A stretch of 12,200 nt of DNA from an uncultured Desulfobacterium sp. (GTDB taxonomy: Bacteria > Desulfobacterota > Desulfobacteria > Desulfobacterales > Desulfobacteraceae). The DNA lies in assembly GCA_937124525.1 (NCBI GenBank), contig CAKZLA010000085.1:1-12200 (forward strand), read 5' to 3'. A program made the position numbers and the translations under genes. The notes below the pieces were generated by a model that was given only the letters and a program-made list of their open reading frames with translations, did not search any database and was not told where the DNA came from. Shown here piece after piece: positions 1 through 4,512 of this stretch; position 1 is the stretch's first letter; the number at the start of each line of letters is the position of its first letter.

Positions 1-54
1 TCGTCCGGTCATGGGGCCTTCATTCATGGGGCCTCTTTGATTAAATCCAGGCAT
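1..54 (-). CDS. DUF5320-like small protein, 5' part only (runs off the left edge)
   Basis: The minus strand reads ATG at 54-52 and stays open to the window edge, giving MPGFNQRGPMNEGPMTGR. The spaced GPM...GPMTGR pattern right after the initiator Met is the recognisable N-terminal signature of DUF5320-type proteins. These are short proteins, often rich in Gly, Met and Cys, found in anaerobes; they are often encoded near Mrp/NBP35-type ATPases and NifX/NafY-like iron-molybdenum cofactor proteins. Their biochemical role is not established. The start is supported by a strong AAGGAGG ribosome site six bases upstream. The coding DNA repeats GGCCCCATG twice, which encodes the two GPM motifs. Only 18 residues are visible, so length, Cys content and downstream partners cannot be judged. 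The family call rests on this N-terminal signature alone. Confidence 0.7.
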   Translation of the reverse strand, partial: MPGFNQRGPMNEGPMTGR

Positions 55-60
55 AATATA

Positions 61-67
61 CCTCCTT
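61..67 (-). promoter_or_regulatory. Shine-Dalgarno of the DUF5320-like gene
   Basis: The minus strand reads AAGGAGG here, six bases before the ATG at 54-52. This near-perfect anti-16S match fixes the start of the partial gene at the left edge, which is otherwise too short to be called from its length. Confidence 0.75.
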
Positions 68-109
68 GTCTGATGTGGTTGTGATTTATGGTTACCACTG
101 TTTTTCCGG

Positions 110-227
110 GTAAATATTCGGTCAGTAACCCATCTTCACCTTTTTTTGGCCTGCTCAGCTACGCAGTCCCAAACAGGTGAATATGGGGCACTGACCAAAC
201 ATTTACATGATCAACCCGAATATTTAC
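110..227. repeat. Large imperfect palindrome (REPIN- or MITE-like, or a long RNA hairpin)
   Basis: The arm at 110-141 matches the reverse complement of 175-206 at 27 of 32 positions. The central blocks GGTCAGT, CCCAT and TTCACCT are identical in both arms. The 33-base loop holds further complementary pieces: TTTGG at 145-149 with CCAAA at 169-173, and CTGC at 151-154 with GCAG at 163-166. The whole segment can therefore fold as one long interrupted hairpin. The outer 12 bases, GTAAATATTCGG (110-121), occur again in inverted form at 216-227 just outside the right arm. The element lies 55 bases upstream of the DUF5320-like start on the minus strand, so it may sit in that gene's leader or promoter. 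No transposase or target-site duplication was seen. Whether it is repeated elsewhere in the genome cannot be told from this window. Confidence 0.7.
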
Positions 228-238
228 TACTGATATGA

Positions 239-386
239 AATGAATCGATATAAACTAATGAGATGATTGAGGTCTTAAAGGAATAAAGGAAAGGAGGTGA
301 CTTGATGAAATAGACCCCATGACCGTGGCAAGCTAATTTTATATGTCGATTGTTTTACGTAATGAATCAATATAAATTAGGAGATG
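239..386. repeat. Imperfect direct repeat pair (239-265 and 361-386)
   Basis: The left copy begins AATGAATCGATATAAAC and the right copy begins AATGAATCAATATAAAT; both end in GAGATG. They align over about 26 bases with roughly four differences including one gap, and their starts are 122 bases apart. The flanking sequence after each copy is unrelated, so this is not a simple duplication of a larger block. Each copy contains an AT-rich TATAAA-like core, so duplicated promoter or operator elements are possible. No matching -35 element was identified with confidence. Confidence 0.5.
291..333 (+). pseudogene. Orphan perfect ribosome site with a two-codon frame; possible remnant of a small DUF5320-like gene
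   Basis: Positions 291-300 read AAGGAGGTGA, a ten-base match to the 16S 3' end. An ATG follows at 305-307, but the frame is only ATG-AAA-TAG. Just downstream, CCCCATGACCG (315-325) is identical to 11 bases within the first codons of the DUF5320-like gene at the left edge, where they encode P-M-T and the start of the next Gly. Here CCC-ATG-ACC (P-M-T) lies in one frame and CGT-GGC-AAG (R-G-K) in the next. This is what a decayed paralogue with small deletions would look like. A regulatory minimal frame or a chance SD-like sequence are alternatives. The ribosome site is directly visible; the pseudogene reading is inference. Confidence 0.25.
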
Positions 387-643
387 CTTAATACCCACAT
401 TTCGCTCGTCTTTATAAGGTTGTGTAATTACTAGATAATATCACCTTGGTTTTTTAATGGCCAACTTTTTGGTATTAATAAATTCAATAAGTTATAAAAA
501 AATAAGCGAATAGAGGGTTAATAAACTTAAAAAAGGGTAATTTCTCAATAAGTCCGGCCATTCAGGAAATTATTTTAAATAACACCCAGCATTTAAAGGC
601 TAAACAGGCTTTGTCACCCCGGGTTGTTGAGAACTTACAAAAA
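387..643. other. AT-rich non-coding stretch upstream of the peptidase gene
   Basis: No credible reading frame, RNA gene or terminator is seen in this stretch. It is AT-rich and must contain the promoter for the peptidase gene unless that lies further upstream. No -35/-10 pair close enough to consensus was found to call. An ACCCCGGGT palindrome lies about 35-40 bases upstream of the peptidase start, but it is too short to interpret. Confidence 0.5.
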
Positions 644-650
644 AGGGAGA
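644..650 (+). promoter_or_regulatory. Ribosome-binding site of the clostripain-family lipoprotein gene
   Basis: AGGGAGA lies seven bases before the ATG at 658. It supports this start, which also places the signal peptide exactly at the N-terminus. Confidence 0.6.
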
Positions 651-657
651 TGAATTA

Positions 658-3360
658 ATGAAAAGATTTGCAATCCCACCAAATACATATTTTATTATAA
701 TAATAGGCTTATTATTTTGTTTACTATGCGCTTGCTCAGATGGCAATAATGACGGATGTAATTCCGAGACAGAACAAATCGAACTGCCGAAGGCTCGTGC
801 GAAGTGGACTTATATTGAATACATGGCAGGTGATGAAGCAGTGGCGCCCTTTGGGGCTTTTGACATCATGAAATTGCAGACTTTGGGTAGTACAGACGAT
901 GTCAATGTAGTTGTTCAATATGACAGGGCCGTGCCTAACACGAAATACTGGAACAAAGCCTATGGCAACTGGAATGATCCCCGTCGATTTTACATTGAAA
1001 AAAAATCCGGTGTGACATCATCAGGTGATTTTTCAGTGCAACAGCAAGACGCAATGGATTATTTTCAATACAGACTCGATCCGAAAACCGATGACTACAG
1101 CGAATTGGCTGGCATAGTTGAAGCTGGCGTGCAAGAAGATCTGGATATTTTCGCCCTCGACCAACTATTAAAGAATCTTGGACGCACAATGCCTGATGGC
1201 TTTGAGGCATCAGGCCTGCAACAAAAATCAATTCAAATAATACCGGAAATCGACACCGGAGATCCCGCAAATTTAGTCGATTTTGTCACATGGGCTATTA
1301 AAAATTTTCCGGCGGAAAGATATATTCTGTCCCTTTTCGGACACGGAACCGGTTGGATAGGTTATGGTTTTGATTATTCGGCGGGATCATTTAACCATTC
1401 CAATTATGATATGCTCAATATGCCTGAACTGAATCAAGCTATGGATGAGATCCTTCAAGAAACAGGTATTGGCAAATTTGATTTATTTATCTGGCATGCT
1501 TGTCTTATGGGACAGTTGGAAGTCATGGGTGCAACCATGCCTTTTGCAGATTATGCGATTGTCTCCGAGGAAGACCTGGACAGATCCGGATGGGATTATA
1601 CGGCCATGCTGACCCAAATTAACGAAAATCCTGAGATCAGTTCTTTTGAACTAAGTAAAAATCTTGTCAACGCCACTTATGGCTATCTGAGTCAACCCGA
1701 ACATTATGTGTCAAATGCAGCTGTCTACATGGTGGACCTGGCTGAGACACAGGATGCTCTTGATGCTGTCGATAATTTTGTGCAGAATGTCAGTGTCGAG
1801 TCCATGCAGGATTTGAAGAATATTGCCCTGTCGCGCCAAGGTACTCCGATGTTTAACAATGGTGATATTGGAACCAGCTCGGTGGATTTAATTCGTTTTA
1901 TGGAACTACTTTCCTCAAAGTCTGAGGATCCTACCAGGTCAGCTGCGAATAATGTGATTGACAATGTTAAGCGCATGATTGTTCCAGGAGTCGGCGGTCA
2001 CAATGAAGATAATTTGTACGCTAATGGGATGGCTATTTATTTCCCCCAGAATCGTCAAGCCTTTGATGTTGTTTTTCCTGGTGTGGGAACATTTTCCGAA
2101 CAATATCCGCTCCAAGTACCCTATTTGAATTGGAGCCGTTTTCTGGAAAAATATTTCGATAAAATAGATGAAATTATGGCTGGAAGCAAACCTCTGATTA
2201 CGATGAGATTGGATGATTGTTGCTCGGACAGACCATATAGTTATCAAAATCCGCCGCCGGCAGTCTTGACGACAAGCGGTGAAGGGCTTGTCAACGTGCA
2301 ATTTTCGGTTTTCTTCGAAAAAGATGCAAGCACCTATATTGAACATTATACCAAACCTGTAAGATATAAGGCGTATAATCTCGATAAAACAATGATTGAT
2401 ATTGATATTCCCGAGAAAGAGATGGAAAACGATTTTCTATGGCATGCTTGGACGCCGACTCTTTCGGATACGCAAAAACAGATACCAGTCGCATTTGTTA
2501 CAGAAGCTTCAACCCCGAACCAGACAAAAGTTTTCGGGTTGTATTATCCAAAAGAGAGCGCTATCTTTCGTAATGTCTTCTTGCTTGTTGAAAACAGGGA
2601 GGGAGGCAAGGTACTTTCCATGTGGGATGAAACAGGTGCGGATAATTATGAAATCAAGACCGCGCCGGGGGATCAGTTTGAGCCGACATTCAGAGAACCG
2701 AATTCTAATGGCGGAGATGTCATCACCCTGGGTGAAAGGCTTACATTTTCCGATACGCCATTTGCCGTGAAATATCAGGCCGCGCAAAAAGGCGTTTATA
2801 AATTGCAGATGTCGCTCCAAAATCTTGGCGGAACAAAAAGTTACGCCGAACTTATTGTTGACATTGACAATACCGATCCGGATCTTGATCCAGATTATCT
2901 TGGTTATAATGGCTTGGAGTTAGGTGCAAGCTTTTTATATCCTAATGATTGGAACCTGTTGAATATAAGTGATGACGCTTTAGGATCAAAAATTCTTCGA
3001 ATCTTGACAGACCCCGACTCATCAGCGGAAATTCAAGTATATTATACTGCCGAAGGATCGCTTCAAAGCAATACCGACGCTATCAAGAATCAGTTGCAAA
3101 ATGATGGCGTTTCCGTATTTTTTGATGAAGAGACTTTGCAAATAATAAAAAATGCCGATTATGCATCAACATATACGGCCGACACGTTTTCCTGGGAAAA
3201 AGACGGCAACCGGTTTACTACTTACTCAATCTACGACCCGATTACAGGGCAAAGTTACGAGCTGAGATTGATTGCATTGGAAAGTGATACAACAAGCATG
3301 GAAGTACTCGAAAAAATGTTAAAGACCATAACGTTTTTTGAACGAGTAAAATTGAATTGA
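658..3360 (+). CDS. Clostripain-family (peptidase C11) cysteine peptidase lipoprotein
   Basis: This is a predicted secreted cysteine endopeptidase of the clostripain (C11) family, whose members often cleave after Arg. Residues 1-25 form a lipoprotein signal peptide: Lys-Arg, a hydrophobic run, then Leu-Cys-Ala-Cys with Cys26 as the likely lipidated residue. Ser follows Cys26, which fits outer-membrane sorting. The catalytic domain spans about residues 48-500. It opens with KWTYIEYMAGDE and includes VNVVVQYDR (83-90). The catalytic His is His229 in LSLFGHGTGW and the nucleophile is Cys282 in WHACLMGQLEV. SEEDLDRSGWDY (303-314) and NGMAIYFP (456-463) are further family landmarks. Residues about 515-735 look like beta-rich modules without an identified family. 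An Asp-rich linker (735-748) leads to a C-terminal domain (about 753-895) that resembles PsbP/Mog1-type domains, a low-confidence guess. The gene stands alone, with non-coding DNA on both sides and no visible inhibitor or partner. The peptidase assignment is firm; substrate and location are inferred. Confidence 0.88.
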   Translation: MKRFAIPPNTYFIIIIGLLFCLLCACSDGNNDGCNSETEQIELPKARAKWTYIEYMAGDEAVAPFGAFDIMKLQTLGSTDDVNVVVQYDRAVPNTKYWNKAYGNWNDPRRFYIEKKSGVTSSGDFSVQQQDAMDYFQYRLDPKTDDYSELAGIVEAGVQEDLDIFALDQLLKNLGRTMPDGFEASGLQQKSIQIIPEIDTGDPANLVDFVTWAIKNFPAERYILSLFGHGTGWIGYGFDYSAGSFNHSNYDMLNMPELNQAMDEILQETGIGKFDLFIWHACLMGQLEVMGATMPFADYAIVSEEDLDRSGWDYTAMLTQINENPEISSFELSKNLVNATYGYLSQPEHYVSNAAVYMVDLAETQDALDAVDNFVQNVSVESMQDLKNIALSRQGTPMFNNGDIGTSSVDLIRFMELLSSKSEDPTRSAANNVIDNVKRMIVPGVGGHNEDNLYANGMAIYFPQNRQAFDVVFPGVGTFSEQYPLQVPYLNWSRFLEKYFDKIDEIMAGSKPLITMRLDDCCSDRPYSYQNPPPAVLTTSGEGLVNVQFSVFFEKDASTYIEHYTKPVRYKAYNLDKTMIDIDIPEKEMENDFLWHAWTPTLSDTQKQIPVAFVTEASTPNQTKVFGLYYPKESAIFRNVFLLVENREGGKVLSMWDETGADNYEIKTAPGDQFEPTFREPNSNGGDVITLGERLTFSDTPFAVKYQAAQKGVYKLQMSLQNLGGTKSYAELIVDIDNTDPDLDPDYLGYNGLELGASFLYPNDWNLLNISDDALGSKILRILTDPDSSAEIQVYYTAEGSLQSNTDAIKNQLQNDGVSVFFDEETLQIIKNADYASTYTADTFSWEKDGNRFTTYSIYDPITGQSYELRLIALESDTTSMEVLEKMLKTITFFERVKLN

Positions 3361-3378
3361 TTTTTGTAAAACACCTTT

Positions 3379-3392
3379 CCCCCCCCCCGGGG
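3379..3392. repeat. C10 homopolymer followed by G4
   Basis: Ten consecutive C residues (3379-3388) are followed directly by four G residues, 19 bases after the peptidase stop codon. TTCCCC and GGGGAA can pair around the tract to form a short hairpin. A pure C10 run is rare in DNA of this composition, is prone to slippage in vivo and is a common assembly error site. It is non-coding, so a length change would not frameshift either neighbour. Confidence 0.7.
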
Positions 3393-3399
3393 AAGTTTT

Positions 3400-3450
3400 G
3401 AGGAATATCGAGGCGGAATTCACGGCCCCTCCTGATTCCGCCGAATCCTC
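3400..3450. repeat. Two-part stem-loop after the peptidase gene
   Basis: GGCGGAAT (3412-3419) and ATTCCGCC (3435-3442) form a perfect eight-base inverted repeat around a 15-base loop. GAGGA (3400-3404) and TCCTC (3446-3450) form an outer five-base stem. No T-run follows on either strand, so it is not a standard intrinsic terminator. It could be a transcript-stabilising 3' structure or a REP-like sequence. Confidence 0.5.
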
Positions 3451-3484
3451 ACACGTGAAAGGACTGCTTTGATGTTGAAACGAC

Positions 3485-3520
3485 AAAATGACAGTATAAC
3501 ATTGATTCAGTCATTTTTTT
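3485..3520 (+). terminator. Weak terminator-like hairpin with T-tract
   Basis: AAAATGAC (3485-3492) pairs perfectly with GTCATTTT (3510-3517) around a 17-base loop, and the T-run continues to 3520. The stem is AT-rich and so weak. It lies 24 bases before the start of the next gene, so it could end peptidase transcription or act as an attenuator in the leader of the DUF697-like gene. Confidence 0.35.
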
Positions 3521-3532
3521 CAACCCATAACC

Positions 3533-3538
3533 AAGGAG
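3533..3538 (+). promoter_or_regulatory. Ribosome-binding site deciding the GTG start of the DUF697-like gene
   Basis: AAGGAG lies six bases before the GTG at 3545. There is no ATG nearby in frame, and the spacing is ideal, so the GTG start is supported. Confidence 0.7.
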
Positions 3539-3544
3539 AAGACT

Positions 3545-4123
3545 GTGAAAACCGAAGACGCCGAAAAGAAGGATGCTGACAAGGGCAAGAAAAGCACGAA
3601 AACAGATGAACCCCAAAAAGAGAAAGTCAAAGAGGAAGTCAAAGAGGAGGTCAAAGAGATGGACGTGGAAGTGTGCAAGGCTACAGAAGCCGCCAGGGTT
3701 GTAAAGAACAGGGTCATCGCATCGCTGGGGCTGGGATTGATACCCATTCCCCTCGTGGATGTGATGGGACTCACCGCAATACAGTTGGAGATGGTTTCCA
3801 GGCTCTCACGGCTCTATGAAATACCATTTCGGAAAGATGTGGGAAAATCGATTATCGCAAGTCTTGTCGGCGGCGCTGCACCCGTGTCGGTGATGCCCAT
3901 GGTGAAGTCGCTTCTCAAGGCCGTGCCTATTGTCGGGCATGCCACCAGCATCCTGACCATGAGCGCGCTGGGCGGAGCGACGACCTATGCCGTGGGCAAA
4001 GTGTTCATAAAGCATTACGAGGCCGGTGGAACCCTCCTTAATTTCAATGTGGAGGCCATGAAGGATTATTTCGCCGAACAATTCGAAAAAGGAAAGAAAG
4101 TCGCTTCCGAAATGAAGAATTAA
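3545..4123 (+). CDS. DUF697 (YcjF-like) membrane-associated protein
   Basis: This 192-residue protein has two parts. Residues 1-45 are highly charged Lys/Glu sequence with no signal peptide, including repeats of the type VKEEVKEEVKE (28-38) encoded by 12-base tandem units starting at 3626. Residues 46-160 match the DUF697 pattern: an amphipathic helix with RVVKNRVIAS, then LGLIPIPLVDVMGLTAIQLEMV (about 63-84) and RLYEIPF (89-95). Further Gly- and Ala-rich hydrophobic segments lie at about 101-118 and 126-152, with AVPIVGHATS between. DUF697 domains occur alone or fused to small GTPases and associate with membranes; their biochemical role is poorly defined. Translation begins at GTG. It follows the peptidase gene by 184 bases, with a terminator-like hairpin between, so an independent transcript is possible. 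The domain call is fairly sure; the function is unknown. Confidence 0.75.
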   Translation: MKTEDAEKKDADKGKKSTKTDEPQKEKVKEEVKEEVKEMDVEVCKATEAARVVKNRVIASLGLGLIPIPLVDVMGLTAIQLEMVSRLSRLYEIPFRKDVGKSIIASLVGGAAPVSVMPMVKSLLKAVPIVGHATSILTMSALGGATTYAVGKVFIKHYEAGGTLLNFNVEAMKDYFAEQFEKGKKVASEMKN

Positions 4124-4310
4124 TATTTGGAAGCAAAATTCGTTTATACAAGCTCAAAATGGGGGAATTGGGAAATCATTTTCTTTGCCCATGATTCCGG
4201 TTTCATGAAAACGGGGGCGGCCTTTATAGGTGCCTCCGTTCGCCCATCCCGCCCGCTCTCCATTATTAACTTTACCACGAGCAATCAGTCTCTTTTTAAA
4301 GGGTGCAATT

Positions 4311-4329
4311 TATGGACTTTCAGTCCATA
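4311..4329. repeat. Perfect short hairpin (8-base stem, 3-base loop)
   Basis: TATGGACT (4311-4318) and AGTCCATA (4322-4329) are exact reverse complements around TTC. It could serve as a bidirectional transcript end for the converging genes, but neither strand has the T-run of a canonical terminator. Confidence 0.55.
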
Positions 4330-4385
4330 GTGATTAAATTTCCATCAAATTCCCTGAAATAACCGGCGTCCTTCATATATGCCCC

Positions 4386-4461
4386 AAAGTACTTTACACT
4401 TTTTTTGAAGAAAGTCTTTAAACATGGTGAATGGTCTCAAAGTACTGCAAAGTACTTTTGA
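4386..4461. repeat. AAAGTACTTT palindrome cluster
   Basis: AAAGTACTTT, a perfect ten-base palindrome, occurs at 4386-4395 and again at 4449-4458. A further AAAGTACT lies at 4439-4446. The right-hand pair forms a larger inverted repeat, TCAAAGTACT (4437-4446) against AGTACTTTTGA (4451-4461) with one bulged base. The cluster lies 50-130 bases beyond the stop of the hybrid kinase. Repeated palindromes suggest a protein-binding site or a folded 3' end, but no regulator is identified. Confidence 0.45.
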
Positions 4462-4512
4462 AGGATGCCAGATTTTTAACGAATAACCCCGAGGAATTTA
4501 TGATTCGGTGTA

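Larger units (their letters stand above)
4124..4512. other. Convergent intergenic region with several inverted repeats, no supported gene
   Basis: This stretch lies between two genes that end toward each other. A short plus-strand frame (4127-4330) begins at a non-ATG codon, lacks a ribosome site and ends inside a perfect hairpin, so it is not called. ACGGGGGC and GCCTCCGT (within about 4212-4243) can pair with one G-U wobble and may be a 3' structure for the DUF697-like gene. The hairpin at 4311-4329 and the AAAGTACTTT repeats are listed separately. No clean GC-stem plus T-run terminator is visible on either strand. Confidence 0.5.

Noticed and set aside
110..227. Terminal inverted repeats of a complete insertion sequence
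   Set aside because: The arms are only 33 bases apart with no transposase frame between them, so this is not a complete insertion sequence.
239..386. CRISPR-like array
   Set aside because: There are only two imperfect copies, with a spacer of nearly 100 bases and no cas genes.
2396..2770. Alternative-frame open stretch inside the peptidase gene
   Set aside because: It is a shadow frame within a protein with consistent family motifs, with no independent start signal.
3545..4123. EcsC-family or colicin-like membrane protein
   Set aside because: Gly-rich hydrophobic segments raised the idea, but the IPIPLVDVMGLTAIQLEMV and RLYEIPF pattern fits DUF697 better.
4127..4330. Plus-strand open frame of about 67 codons after the DUF697-like gene
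   Set aside because: It has a non-ATG start with no ribosome site, no recognisable protein features, and ends inside a perfect hairpin. It is more likely a chance frame in intergenic DNA.
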